64,000 bases of DNA from JAQVEB01 sp028698105 (lineage in GTDB: Bacteria; Bacteroidota; Bacteroidia; Bacteroidales; Dysgonomonadaceae), in assembly GCA_964293155.1 (NCBI GenBank), contig CAXYYA010000010.1, forward strand, positions 27,051 through 91,050, read 5' to 3'. Of the stretch, positions 8,101-16,836 are shown in pieces (the stretch's first letter is position 1; every line of letters starts with the position of its first letter). A program made the translations under genes and the position numbers. The notes under the pieces are model-generated. The model was not told where the DNA came from. It did not search any database and saw only the letters and a program-made list of their open reading frames with translations.

Positions 8101-10700
8101 TTACGCGTAGCCGGGCTTTTAACGCCAATGTATTTTTTAAACGGAGAATAATAAACCGTTTGCGTGTAAAAACTCATATCACCTCCGGTTTCAAATACAC
8201 GCGACAGAATATTTCCCCGCAACATTCCGGGCGCTGTTTCGGCAAGCGGCACTTTCGCGTTTACGCCGGCATTTCCCGATGCATTGAGCGTACCTTCAAA
8301 TAGTTTCGTTTTATTGAATTCGAACTTAACCAGCGGATTGTTAAACACGTAACCGCTATATCCTTTAAACGGATTGTCCGATTTGTAAAGCGAGAGTTCG
8401 ACATCTGCCTTCAGATTGGAGGCGGGGGCGCCATGTAACCACTGTGCGGTAAGCGTTCCGGAAAGTACGCCGGTGCCGGCATCAATGATGGAGTCGGTTT
8501 GCAAACGCACTTTCATCCGATTGGGTTTAATGGTTTCGATGCGAAGAGGCTTGTAAAACGACGTCCCGCCTACTTTCACAAAAGCTTGCCAAACACCCGT
8601 TTCGGAGGAAGGGGATGTAGCTACATCAAACGTGTAAAAACCGTTCTCGCTCTGAGTCTTCACCTGCCGTTGATAGAACTGCCGTTTAGGCGTGAAAACT
8701 TCCAACGTTACCGGATGCCCTTCGGGCAATTTTTTTTCTTTATCTTCAAGGATAAACGAAACATAAATGGTGTCGCCGGGGCGCCAAACGCCGCGCTCGG
8801 TATAAACATAGCCTTTTAATCCTTTCAACACTTCTTTGCCGCTCACATCGAAATTGCTTAATGAGAGCGAAGCTTCGTCTTTTACTTCCAGATAACCGAT
8901 GTCTTTGCCGTTGGCAGCCGTTACCACAAACGGTCGGCCTTTTTTGTAATCTATTTCCGCGAAACCGTCGCTGTCGGTTTTGCCCACTCCCATCACCTGC
9001 ATCTGATAATTATAAACCGTAACATCGGAACCTGAAATTGGCTCTGTGGAAAGAATATCGGTAACAGCCACCGTTATTTTATTGTTATTGCCTGCTTTGG
9101 CAATAATGCCCACGTTGGAAGCCATAACAAACGTTTCCACGATCTGATCACGATTCATAAAATAAGATGGTTTGCACGGATCGTTTCTGTCTTCCCAATT
9201 ATATTCCTCCCAATCAATCGGTTCGTAATAATAAGCTGATGTTTGATCCCACGTGGTTTCATCTTCTTCGGTAATTTCTTCATCCGAAAAATTTCGCATG
9301 GAGTTCGCCTCCGGCGTTTGCGGTGTAATCCCGCCGCATGGATAAAGCGAATATTCCGGATTCATGGAAAGTTGCACCATGTAAAGCGCGCCGGGGTCTT
9401 GTTTGATCATGGAGGACAAGTCAATCGAAAAGTTGTTCCATTGTTTCAAATCCAGCGTTTTGTCATCGTCCAGGCGAACGCGTTTTTTCTTGATCAGCCT
9501 TCCGAAACGGCGCAGTTCTCCCGATGAAGTTTCGTTCAGCGTTCCCGATTGCAGATAGTAAAGAATGTTATTCTGATACACTTTGATAACTTTTACATCC
9601 ACTGCCCACAAATTTACGGCGCTAAACGGCAGAACAAGCTGTTCGGAATTCGGCAAAACATTGCCGCTTCTGACGTATTTAATTTGTGGTTTTTCGGTTT
9701 CGGGCGATAACTGAAACGTATATTCTTTGGTAAGTGATAAATTTTCGTTGTTCTTTAATCCTTCGTGTATCTTCAGCGTGAATTCGTTTGTAGGAAACGA
9801 TTCGGGATAAATCTTGATCACATTTTTATCAATCTGATACGTAAAATTATTTATGCCCACCGGCTCAATCAATCCGGTCATATCCTGCGATTGTGATACG
9901 GGGCTGCTGAACGTAATGCGAATATGCGGGTTTTCGCCGCTAACAATACGTGTGTCCATAACCTGAAAAACGGTTTCGGGAAGCGGCGGCAATTCAATGG
10001 CGAATTTTTCGGTTTTCTTTGCGCCTATCGCGCTTCCGTCTATTTGCAATTCGTATTTTTCGTTTTTATCCGTTCGCTTTAACCTTTCTATAAACACGTC
10101 GAAAAACGCATTCCCTTTCGATATCACACGAAGCTGCGTTTCTTTGTTAGCCCCTTTTACCTGAAGCATTTTTTTTACATCGTCAACACCCTCCTGATTT
10201 ACCAAGGTAAGCGTTCCCCGCACGGTGTTCCATGTTAAATCGGTTGAACTCATGGGAGAAAAAGGCAATATTTCTGCCGAAAAATTCTGTTCATTCACTT
10301 TAAGCGGAAACTTGAAGGTTTTAAACTTGTTTTCCACCTTCAACAGCCTGTGTAAATTAAACTTAGCCGTATAACTCTTTCCAGGCTTCAATTCTCCGGG
10401 TTCCGGCACAAATTGCACGGTTGTGGCATTAATCCAATACGTTTTGCCTTTGACGGAAGGCGAAAACTCGAAGAGTTTTTCTTTTACTTCCGCGTTCAAT
10501 TCCACCGATGGCATTTCCTGCGCCAATTCTACGCGGATATATGAATCGGGAGAGATATTTCCATACGTAAATGCCGAAATGTATCGTGCAAATTCCGGAT
10601 CAATTTCCTGGGTTTCTTTTTTACATCCCGAAAGAGAAAAAAGAAGTCCGAAACAGATAAATAAAATAGTTGTAAAACAAACTGTTGAATGATTTTTCAT
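5118..10700 (-). CDS. alpha-2-macroglobulin family lipoprotein (YfhM-like)
   Basis: An 1860-residue envelope protein thought to trap foreign proteases and protect the cell when the wall is breached, working with PBP1C. The amino end is a lipoprotein signal with lipobox LSGC (Cys at about residue 26). Repeated macroglobulin beta-domains follow, with a bait-like acidic region around residues 470-510 (DEEITEEDETTWDQ). The thioester motif CSEQ in YPHGCSEQ (Cys at about 1408) is intact, followed by an alpha/alpha thioester domain with the QLPDGGIVYWPG pattern and a receptor-binding-like end. Length is typical of the Bacteroidota form. A decayed palindrome may contribute NGRAS near the carboxy end. 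The partner pbpC lies downstream beyond the RAYT gene. Confidence 0.92.
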   Translation of the reverse strand: MKNHSTVCFTTILFICFGLLFSLSGCKKETQEIDPEFARYISAFTYGNISPDSYIRVELAQEMPSVELNAEVKEKLFEFSPSVKGKTYWINATTVQFVPEPGELKPGKSYTAKFNLHRLLKVENKFKTFKFPLKVNEQNFSAEILPFSPMSSTDLTWNTVRGTLTLVNQEGVDDVKKMLQVKGANKETQLRVISKGNAFFDVFIERLKRTDKNEKYELQIDGSAIGAKKTEKFAIELPPLPETVFQVMDTRIVSGENPHIRITFSSPVSQSQDMTGLIEPVGINNFTYQIDKNVIKIYPESFPTNEFTLKIHEGLKNNENLSLTKEYTFQLSPETEKPQIKYVRSGNVLPNSEQLVLPFSAVNLWAVDVKVIKVYQNNILYYLQSGTLNETSSGELRRFGRLIKKKRVRLDDDKTLDLKQWNNFSIDLSSMIKQDPGALYMVQLSMNPEYSLYPCGGITPQTPEANSMRNFSDEEITEEDETTWDQTSAYYYEPIDWEEYNWEDRNDPCKPSYFMNRDQIVETFVMASNVGIIAKAGNNNKITVAVTDILSTEPISGSDVTVYNYQMQVMGVGKTDSDGFAEIDYKKGRPFVVTAANGKDIGYLEVKDEASLSLSNFDVSGKEVLKGLKGYVYTERGVWRPGDTIYVSFILEDKEKKLPEGHPVTLEVFTPKRQFYQRQVKTQSENGFYTFDVATSPSSETGVWQAFVKVGGTSFYKPLRIETIKPNRMKVRLQTDSIIDAGTGVLSGTLTAQWLHGAPASNLKADVELSLYKSDNPFKGYSGYVFNNPLVKFEFNKTKLFEGTLNASGNAGVNAKVPLAETAPGMLRGNILSRVFETGGDMSFYTQTVYYSPFKKYIGVKSPATRNNEFLETDKQLKFSVLSVNAYGKPVASEVEYKVYKLNWSWWWNSTEEDLGSYVNNTAAVPLADGKLSLADGKGNISFQINYPDWGRYLILVKDAEKGHTTGTVFYVDWPEWRGRSNKTDAEGLTMLSFTTDKETYKVGEKATVILPKSSQGRVLISIEDGSHIIKREWVKTSDTEDTKYTFEVTEEMNPNFYVFATLLQPHAQTANDLPIRMYGVVNVNVEDSNSKLTPVIKMPDELRPEKAFTVSVSEKNNKPMTYTLAIVDEGLLDLTAFKTPDAWSEFYAREALGVRTWDLFDRVLGANTGSMGPLLSIGGDEALKASSDNVNRFKPVVKFLGPFTIKGSETKSHNIKLPQYIGSVRVMVVAGGNGAYGSAEKTVVVKNPLMTLSTLPRVMGPGEEVWLPVNVFAMDKNVKNVQVSIQTKGLLKPVNGTSQTLSFDTTGDKIVFFRLKADKKIGTEQVVIKASGGSASFTETIDIGIRNPNPPLVLTQSKLLEPGQNAVFNIKTDAVNPDDWAKLELSRLPGINLNKNMNYLLEYPHGCSEQVVSQGFPLLYVENFMSLSDNEKKQMTAKVDEVIRILSSRQLPDGGIVYWPGDYYATEWVTTYAGHFLIEAKNKGYDVPENVLSRWTQFQRKLAQNWTPTAPYRSYYSYSMADLQQAYRLYALALNEQAELGAMNRLRERQNISLQARWRLAAAYALAGKNDVANSLIFNASNSVEAYGFNNDTYGSAARDQAMIMETYLLLGNVEKALSMAPSVAQELSSDYISTQTAAYGLIAMAQLAEKMGKGNIEAGWSVNGKKMKDISTPQAIYTADITPAANLDVRLDSKSEGKVYARLTVRTQPMVDTLNVATHGLFDLSVKYADLNGNPIDVKSLKQGTEFTAVVTVTNTPQQAFTDLALVHIFPSGWEIFNERVMGADANGRASMQYNYRDIRDDRVLTYFNLGAGQSKTFRVRLQAAYRGNYYLPAVSCQAMYAPQEQARNTGMWVEVVE
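5319..5346. repeat. possible degenerate RAYT palindrome in macroglobulin gene
   Basis: The left arm and centre AGACGCACGGCCGT (5322-5335) match the RAYT palindrome exactly, but the right arm (TCGCGTCAGC) is largely lost. It is read on the minus strand as NGRAS just before the conserved RDIRDDRV segment of the macroglobulin. It could be a decayed insertion or chance; the 14-base exact match, close to four clear copies, favours decay. Confidence 0.45.
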
Positions 10701-10726
10701 ATTGATTTTTTGTGAATGATATGCTT

Positions 10727-11446
10727 TTAAAACGCTAAGTAAGGCTTCAGCCTTTCAATATCCCCGGACGTGAATTCGTCTAAAAAAGAAAGCTCACCGA
10801 TGGATTGGATTTTTCCTTTGCGGTTTCGCAAATCGAAAATGGCTTTTACCTGTTTGTAATTCAGGTAAGGGTGCTTTAGCATTTCTTTGAATTCCAGTTG
10901 ATTGATAAGAATTTTATCGAAATTTCCGTCAGGCTGAATGTACGGCGCTATTTTCGTAAACAACGCGTCGTCTATGCCATAAACTTCCCTCAACTGGTCA
11001 ACTGAGGCAAAGCCTCCCAACAAATTCCGGTATTTCACGATACGCGAAGCGTAAGCGCTTCCAATTCCGGGAATTTTCTTCCATTGTGCGGTATCGGGTT
11101 CGTTAAGCGAAATTGTTTCGCCTTCGGCGAGCTTTTCCTGCGGGGGAAAAGGCGTGTATGTGGTTTTATTTTCGGGCTTTGGGTCGTTTTCTTTTTTCTC
11201 GTAACCGGGATACCTCCGGTAATTCGTCGCAGGCGTTTCATCAGCCGGTATCTCTTTATCCTTCAATGATTTGTGAAACTCGTTGAATTCTTTTTCGAAT
11301 GCCTCACTTTGCACGACGGTTATCGGACGATTATTTTTTCGGTCCCAAACTCCGTTTAAAATAAGCGTCAACAGAATCAAAAAAAGCAGCAGAATTACGG
11401 CAAAACGTTGTCCTTTATGAAAATAAAAAAAGTCTTTCCAGTTCAT
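10727..11446 (-). CDS. membrane-anchored ComEA-like helix-hairpin-helix protein
   Basis: A 239-residue protein with one amino membrane helix (about 14-33), a charged Pro/Lys/Glu linker (about 40-110), and tandem helix-hairpin-helix units: WKKIPGIGSAYASRIVKYRNLLGGF with VYGIDDALFTKIAPY, then a more diverged pair ending at GDIERLKPYL. HhH units of ComEA bind double-stranded DNA during uptake, and this Bacteroidota form is usually annotated as a helix-hairpin-helix protein of unproven role. It ends 26 nt upstream of the macroglobulin start on the same strand. Divergent from the SpmAB-like gene. Confidence 0.82.
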   Translation of the reverse strand: MNWKDFFYFHKGQRFAVILLLFLILLTLILNGVWDRKNNRPITVVQSEAFEKEFNEFHKSLKDKEIPADETPATNYRRYPGYEKKENDPKPENKTTYTPFPPQEKLAEGETISLNEPDTAQWKKIPGIGSAYASRIVKYRNLLGGFASVDQLREVYGIDDALFTKIAPYIQPDGNFDKILINQLEFKEMLKHPYLNYKQVKAIFDLRNRKGKIQSIGELSFLDEFTSGDIERLKPYLAF

Positions 11447-11535
11447 AAATTCTTGGTTTCAATCGTGTAAAGGTAGCAATATTTCCATTGAAAATAGTAC
11501 CTTTGAAAACAAAAATTCTCGACACCTGTAATACT

Positions 11536-12768
11536 ATGGTTTTAAACTATATTTGGATCGCATTTTTCATCATCGCTTTTGTTGTAGCGCTCGTAAAATT
11601 GATTTTTTTGGGCGACACGGGCATTTTTACAGAAATCATGAACTCCACGTTCGAAACAGCAAAGCTCGGTTTCGAGATTTCGTTGGGGCTAACCGGTGTT
11701 CTCTCCCTGTGGATGGGAATTATGAAAATCGGCGAACGCGGTGGCATGGTGGAACTATTTTCGCGCGCGGCCGCGCCGCTTTTCACCAAACTTTTTCCCG
11801 ATGTTCCCAAAGGACATCCCGCTTCGGCATCCATGCTCATGAATATTTCGGCAAATATGCTGGGACTCGACAACGCGGCTACGCCGTTCGGACTGAAGGC
11901 GATGGACCAGCTACAGGAACTAAACCCAAACAAAAACGATGCCTCAAACCCGATGATCATGTTTTTGGTCATGAACGCGTCGGGGCTCACGCTCATCCCC
12001 GTTACGGTAATGGTTTACCGCGCGCAAATGGGCGCGGCAAACCCTTCCGATATTTTTATCCCGATCATGATCGCCACGTTCGTGGCTACGCTCGTAGGCG
12101 TACTTGTCGTGTGCATCAAACAGGGAATTAATATTTTCAACAAAGCCATCATTGGTTTTTTCGGAACACTTTCTGCAATTATCATCGGTACGGTGCTATT
12201 GTTTCAATCCATGTCGCAAGAGCAGGTTTCACTGGTTTCAGGCCTTGCCGCGAACATCATCTTATTCACGGTTATCATCGCTTTCATCGTGAAGGGAATG
12301 CGGAAAAAAATAAATGTGTTCGATGCCTTTATTGATGGTGCAAAAGACGGGTTCAATATCGCGGTCAGGATCATTCCGTACCTCATTGCACTTTTGGTGG
12401 GCATCGGCGTTTTTCGGGCATCGGGAGCGATGGATTTTCTGATGGACGGACTGAAAGCGTTGGTAGCCACTTTGGGGTTGGACACCCGATGGGTGGACGG
12501 CATGCCTACGGCATTAATGAAACCGCTCAGCGGAAGCGGCGCCCGCGGAATGATGATTGACACGATGAAAATTTTCGGCGCCGACTCCTTTGCCGGCCGG
12601 TTGTCATCGGTTTTGCAGGGTGCGACCGACACCACGTTCTACATCGTGGCTGTTTACTACGGCGCGGTAAACATAAAAAATTCGCGTTACACGGTTCCCT
12701 ATGCGCTTTTGGCCGATTTAGCAGGTGTTATCGCGGCTATTTTCGTGGCCTACCTCTTTTTCGGATAA
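11536..12768 (+). CDS. nucleoside-recognition (Gate) domain membrane protein, SpmA-SpmB fusion type
   Basis: A 410-residue multi-pass membrane protein with two Gate/nucleoside-recognition halves. The first half holds EIMNSTFETAKLGFEISLGLTGVLSLWMGIM and NMLGLDNAATPFGLKAM (SpmA-like); the second holds DAFIDGAKDGFNIAVRIIPYLIALLVGIG and QGATDTTFYIVAVYYGAV (SpmB-like). In sporulating Firmicutes these are the separate proteins SpmA and SpmB; fused forms are common in Bacteroidota, where the role is unknown. I chose the ATG at 11536 over an upstream TTG because a -7-like element TACCTTTG (11498-11505) would place the transcript start between them. Confidence 0.85.
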   Translation: MVLNYIWIAFFIIAFVVALVKLIFLGDTGIFTEIMNSTFETAKLGFEISLGLTGVLSLWMGIMKIGERGGMVELFSRAAAPLFTKLFPDVPKGHPASASMLMNISANMLGLDNAATPFGLKAMDQLQELNPNKNDASNPMIMFLVMNASGLTLIPVTVMVYRAQMGAANPSDIFIPIMIATFVATLVGVLVVCIKQGINIFNKAIIGFFGTLSAIIIGTVLLFQSMSQEQVSLVSGLAANIILFTVIIAFIVKGMRKKINVFDAFIDGAKDGFNIAVRIIPYLIALLVGIGVFRASGAMDFLMDGLKALVATLGLDTRWVDGMPTALMKPLSGSGARGMMIDTMKIFGADSFAGRLSSVLQGATDTTFYIVAVYYGAVNIKNSRYTVPYALLADLAGVIAAIFVAYLFFG

Positions 12769-12807
12769 AAAATACACGATTCTCCATGTAAATAAAAGTT
12801 AATAACT

Positions 12808-13227
12808 ATGGCCATTATTTTTCAAACCGAAAATGTAGGTTTTCCAACAATTAAAAAACAAATAACGAAAAACTGGATAAAACGCGTCGCTGAGAAATAT
12901 AACAAAAAGGTGGGAGAAATTACTTACATTTTTTGCGACGACGAAAAAATTCTTGAGATAAACAACCGGTACCTTTCGCACAATTTTTATACCGATATCA
13001 TAACATTCGATTATTCCGAAGGCGCTGAAATATCGGGAGATATTTTTATCAGCCTCGATACCATTCTTAGCAATTCACAAAAATATAAAACCGTTCTCAC
13101 CGAAGAATTACACAGGGTCATTATCCACGGCATTCTCCACTTGTGTGGATTAAAGGATAAATCGGACATCGAAGCAAAAAAAATGCGAAAAGCCGAAGAC
13201 GAAGCTCTCAATTTATTAACTTTGTGA
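12808..13227 (+). CDS. ybeY: endoribonuclease YbeY (16S rRNA maturation)
   Basis: A 139-residue metal-dependent endoribonuclease that helps mature 16S rRNA 3' ends and in ribosome quality control. The conserved core includes FYTDIITFDY, GDIFISLDTI and the metal site HGILHLCGLKD. In the usual HxxxHxxxxxH pattern the third ligand is His; here that position is Asp (HGILHLCGLKDK). I recall Bacteroidota members varying in this way. It sits 39 nt after the SpmAB-like gene, on the same strand. Confidence 0.9.
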   Translation: MAIIFQTENVGFPTIKKQITKNWIKRVAEKYNKKVGEITYIFCDDEKILEINNRYLSHNFYTDIITFDYSEGAEISGDIFISLDTILSNSQKYKTVLTEELHRVIIHGILHLCGLKDKSDIEAKKMRKAEDEALNLLTL

Positions 13228-13303
13228 TTTCCGATAATTTACATCGGAACAAAAAATACTTTTGGAAACCAACATTTGTGAATTTTTAAAGCCAAGATAA
13301 AGA

Positions 13304-14254
13304 ATGTCAGCCATTTTCTCTTTCATGTGGTATAACACCGAAAACTTTTACGACACGGTGGATGACCCCAAAACACTCGACGATGATTTTACGCCAAACT
13401 GCTATTTTCACTGGACCGAAGACCGGTTTTACGATAAGGCCGAAAAGTTAACAAATGTAATCCATGATATCGTAAAACCCGATTTGCCCGATATTATCGG
13501 CCTGGCAGAAATTGAGAATAAAACCGTTATGATGGCCATCGTGGACACGTTGCAAAAAAACGGTATGCCTCATTACAGCTTTATTCACTACGATAGTCCG
13601 GACGAAAGAGGTTCGGATGTCGCTATGATATACAATACAAGCACGTTTCGTATCGAAGAATCAAAGCCCATTTTGGTACAGTTACCGGGCATTGAGGACC
13701 GCACGCGTGATATTCTTTACGTGAAAGGAAAAACCGCTAATTTAACGACACTGCATCTGTTTTTCACCCATTTTCCGTCCCGTCACGAAGGCACCGAACG
13801 TTCCGAAAGAAGGCGTTATTTCGTCGCAAGCGAATTGCGAAATGCTGTTTACAAAGTACTTAGCGTTGATCCGAACGCAAACGTCATCATATCGGGCGAC
13901 TTTAACGATACTCCCGACGACAACAGCATTAGCGAGGTGCTTGGTGCACAAAAGCATTTCGATAAAGTTGATAAAATGAAACTGTACAACCTTCTGTATC
14001 CGAGGCAGAAGAAAGGATTGGGAACAACATATCACAAAGGCTGGCTGCTTTTCGACCAGTTTATCGTTTCGGGTAACGTACTGTTGTCAGACAAAATTGA
14101 TTGTAAACCTGACGATGCAGACATCTTCAATCCCCGATATCTGCTCTATTTCAACAATGAAGGGCGCGTGAAACCCGACAGAACCTACAGCGGCAAATAC
14201 GTTGGCGGATACAGCGATCATTTACCCGTTTACCTTCGCATGCGCTTAAAATAA
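13304..14254 (+). CDS. endonuclease/exonuclease/phosphatase family hydrolase
   Basis: A 316-residue EEP-superfamily (DNase I-like) hydrolase. Visible motifs: amino MWYNTENFYDT, metal-binding Glu in LAEIENKTV, catalytic-type NVIISGDFNDTPDD and the closing YSDHLPVYL. No signal peptide is evident, so it is probably cytoplasmic. Family members cleave nucleic acids or phosphoesters; the substrate cannot be told. A -7-like element TACTTTTG lies at 13257-13264, so it may have its own promoter. It precedes the mnmG cluster. Confidence 0.85.
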   Translation: MSAIFSFMWYNTENFYDTVDDPKTLDDDFTPNCYFHWTEDRFYDKAEKLTNVIHDIVKPDLPDIIGLAEIENKTVMMAIVDTLQKNGMPHYSFIHYDSPDERGSDVAMIYNTSTFRIEESKPILVQLPGIEDRTRDILYVKGKTANLTTLHLFFTHFPSRHEGTERSERRRYFVASELRNAVYKVLSVDPNANVIISGDFNDTPDDNSISEVLGAQKHFDKVDKMKLYNLLYPRQKKGLGTTYHKGWLLFDQFIVSGNVLLSDKIDCKPDDADIFNPRYLLYFNNEGRVKPDRTYSGKYVGGYSDHLPVYLRMRLK

Positions 14255-14294
14255 AACGCTTTTCTGATTTCTTATTCTCCCTTAACAAAAAGCA

Positions 14295-14326
14295 TTGTGC
14301 TAACATTTTCTTTTTTAGTATCTTTG
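14295..14326 (+). promoter_or_regulatory. promoter of the mnmG gene cluster
   Basis: TTG at 14295-14297, a 21-nt spacer and a perfect Bacteroidota -7 element TATCTTTG at 14319-14326, giving a short leader before the mnmG ATG at 14346. Confidence 0.7.
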
Positions 14327-14345
14327 CATGTTTGTAAAATAGAAA

Positions 14346-16220
14346 ATGGATTTTAATTACGATATAATTGTTGTGGGAGCCGGACATGCCGGATGCGAAG
14401 CCGCTACTGCTGCCGCTAATCTCGGATCAAAAACATTGCTCATCACAATGGATATGAACAAGATAGCGCAAATGAGCTGCAATCCTGCGGTGGGCGGCAT
14501 CGCGAAGGGACAAATTGTGCGCGAAATTGATGCACTGGGCGGCCAAATGGGCATTGTGAGTGATAAAACAGCTATACAATTCCGTATGCTGAACCGTTCC
14601 AAAGGGCCTGCCATGTGGAGCCCGCGCGTGCAAAGCGACCGCATGAAATTCATTGAAACATGGCGCGATATTATCGAAAATACGCCAAACCTGTACATGT
14701 GGCAAGATACGGTAACGGAGCTTGTTTTTGACCGTGGAGCCGTAACCGGCGTTAAAACAAAATTGCAGGTAACATTTACGGCCAAAGCCGTAATCCTTAC
14801 CAACGGAACCTTCATGAACGGGCTGATGCACATCGGGAAAGTGCAGATTGGCGGCGGCCGCGTCGCGGAACCTGCGTCATACGGGATAACGGAGCAGCTT
14901 CAGCAGGCGGGATTCACAACCGATAGAATGAAAACGGGAACTCCCGTTAGAATTGACGGGAGAAGCGTTGATTTCTCGCTTCTGGAAGAGCAAAAAGGCG
15001 ATGAAGATTTTCACAAGTTCTCATATTTACCCCATGTACAACGAAAACTAAAACAGCGAAGTTGCTGGATCGCATACACCTCGGAAGATGTTCACGCCGC
15101 TTTGCGGCAGGGATTGGAGTTCTCTCCCTTGTACAATGGGCAGATACAAAGCATCGGGCCACGTTATTGCCCCAGTATCGAAACCAAAATAGTTACTTTC
15201 TCGGCTAAAACAAGCCATCAGCTCTTTCTGGAACCCGAAGGCGAATCCACGCACGAATACTATCTCAACGGCTTCTCCTCTTCCCTACCCCTGCAAACAC
15301 AGTTAGACGCCCTGCAACGCATTCCTGCGTTCAAAAATGCGCATATTTTCCGGCCCGGATACGCCATCGAATACGATTTTTTCGATCCTACTCAGTTGCG
15401 GGCAACGCTCGAAACCAAATTGGTGAAAAACCTCTTTTTTGCCGGTCAGATAAACGGAACAACGGGTTACGAAGAAGCAGCCGGACAGGGGCTTATTGCG
15501 GGTATAAACGCACACATCAACTGCCATGGCGGGAATCCCTTTGTGTTGCATCGCGACGAAGCGTACATCGGCGTTCTTATTGACGATCTGATCACCAAAG
15601 GCGTAGATGAGCCTTATCGCATGTTCACGTCGAGAGCAGAATATCGTATTCTTCTCCGGCAGGACAACGCCGATGAACGACTTACGAAAAAAGGTTATGA
15701 TTTGGGGCTCGCAACATCCGATAGAATGCATCTTTTGGAAGAAAAAGAGTCCGAAGTGGCAAAACTTATCAACTTTGTATCCAATTTTTCCATCAAAGCC
15801 GACAGAATAAATCCGTTTCTGGAGAAGATCGGTACAGCAACGCTCACGAGAGGCGTTAAATTAATTGATTTGCTTACCCGGCCACACATAGAGATCGAAA
15901 CTATGCTCGAAGAAATACCGGCATTAAAGGAGATCGTGGAAAATATACCGGGGCGAACGGAAGAAATCGTGGAATCAGCGAACATCAAGATTAAATACGA
16001 AGGCTACATCAAACGCGAACGAATGATGGCCGACAAAATAACACGCCTGGAAGATGTGAGGATAAAAGACAAATTCAACTACAACGAAATTCAGTCGCTG
16101 TCCACAGAAGCAAGGCAAAAACTAACTAAAATCAATCCCGAAACCATCGCTCAGGCAAGCCGCATACCCGGTGTTTCACCAAACGATATATCGGTTTTAC
16201 TGGTACTGATGGGGAGATAA
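14346..16220 (+). CDS. mnmG: tRNA uridine-5-carboxymethylaminomethyl modification enzyme MnmG
   Basis: A 624-residue FAD enzyme that, with MnmE, adds the cmnm5 group to the wobble uridine of certain tRNAs. The amino Rossmann motif VVGAGHAGCEAA (about 10-21) binds FAD; family signatures CNPAVGGIAKGQIVREIDALGG, GTPVRIDGRSV and GQINGTTGYEEAAGQGL are intact (in part quoted). The carboxy helical domain ends with ASRIPGVSPNDISVLLVLM. Full length. It is followed by a parS-like sequence and apt. Confidence 0.97.
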   Translation: MDFNYDIIVVGAGHAGCEAATAAANLGSKTLLITMDMNKIAQMSCNPAVGGIAKGQIVREIDALGGQMGIVSDKTAIQFRMLNRSKGPAMWSPRVQSDRMKFIETWRDIIENTPNLYMWQDTVTELVFDRGAVTGVKTKLQVTFTAKAVILTNGTFMNGLMHIGKVQIGGGRVAEPASYGITEQLQQAGFTTDRMKTGTPVRIDGRSVDFSLLEEQKGDEDFHKFSYLPHVQRKLKQRSCWIAYTSEDVHAALRQGLEFSPLYNGQIQSIGPRYCPSIETKIVTFSAKTSHQLFLEPEGESTHEYYLNGFSSSLPLQTQLDALQRIPAFKNAHIFRPGYAIEYDFFDPTQLRATLETKLVKNLFFAGQINGTTGYEEAAGQGLIAGINAHINCHGGNPFVLHRDEAYIGVLIDDLITKGVDEPYRMFTSRAEYRILLRQDNADERLTKKGYDLGLATSDRMHLLEEKESEVAKLINFVSNFSIKADRINPFLEKIGTATLTRGVKLIDLLTRPHIEIETMLEEIPALKEIVENIPGRTEEIVESANIKIKYEGYIKRERMMADKITRLEDVRIKDKFNYNEIQSLSTEARQKLTKINPETIAQASRIPGVSPNDISVLLVLMGR

Positions 16221-16228
16221 ATTACAAA

Positions 16229-16244
16229 TGTTTCACGTGGAACA
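16229..16244. promoter_or_regulatory. parS: parS-like ParB binding site
   Basis: TGTTTCACGTGGAACA, whose reverse complement TGTTCCACGTGAAACA equals the 16-bp parS consensus best known from Bacillus subtilis. It lies in the 53-nt gap between mnmG and apt and coincides with no promoter element I can see. ParB loads at parS near the replication origin and recruits SMC, so this suggests the window lies in the origin-proximal part of the chromosome. Exact sequence is seen; function is inferred. Confidence 0.75.
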
Positions 16245-16273
16245 TTCACAAAGAACAAACGAATAATTATACA

Positions 16274-16804
16274 ATGAGCATTGAAACACTAAGCGCCGCC
16301 GTGCGCAACATCCCTGATTTTCCGATTGCGGGGATTCAGTTTAAGGACTTCACCACCCTATTTCAGGATGCACGATACCTGAAAGAATTGTCGGATATTT
16401 TGTATGAACGCTACAAAGACAAGGGCATCACAAAAGTAGTAGGCATTGAATCACGCGGATTTTTTATGGGGCCGGCAACGGCTTTGCGATTAAATGCCGG
16501 TTTTGTGCCAATTCGCAAACCGGGCAAATTACCCTACCGTACCATCGAAGAAAAGTACACGAAAGAATATGGCGAGGACGCCGTGCAGATTCATGAAGAT
16601 GCCCTTGAAAAAAATGACATTGTGCTGATTCACGACGATTTGCTGGCAACCGGCGGGACAATGGCCGCGGCTTACAATCTGGTGAAGAAACTGGGTGTAA
16701 AAAAAATATATATCAATTTTTTGATCGAATTGGAAGATTTGAGAGGACGCGAGTTGTTTGACAAGGACGTGGAGATTGACACAATATTAAAATACGACAT
16801 CTGA
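16274..16804 (+). CDS. apt: adenine phosphoribosyltransferase
   Basis: A 176-residue purine-salvage enzyme converting adenine and PRPP to AMP. Hallmarks: IPDFPIAGIQFKDFT near the amino end, VVGIESRGFFMGPA, FVPIRKPGKLPY, and the PRPP loop VLIHDDLLATGGTMAAA (about residues 117-133). Length is standard. It lies between the parS-like site and uvrC on the same strand, 32 nt before uvrC. Confidence 0.95.
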   Translation: MSIETLSAAVRNIPDFPIAGIQFKDFTTLFQDARYLKELSDILYERYKDKGITKVVGIESRGFFMGPATALRLNAGFVPIRKPGKLPYRTIEEKYTKEYGEDAVQIHEDALEKNDIVLIHDDLLATGGTMAAAYNLVKKLGVKKIYINFLIELEDLRGRELFDKDVEIDTILKYDI

Positions 16805-16836
16805 AAATAGCCTCGCGCTTTTTCGGAGAAAACCAA

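Noticed and set aside
9243..9260. Second CACGTG with flanks (near TCCCACGTGGTT) as another parS
   Set aside because: Flanking bases do not match the parS consensus and it lies inside the macroglobulin gene.
11488..11535. Upstream TTG start for the SpmAB-like protein
   Set aside because: The likely -7 element (11498-11505) lies inside this extension, and similarity begins at the ATG at 11536.
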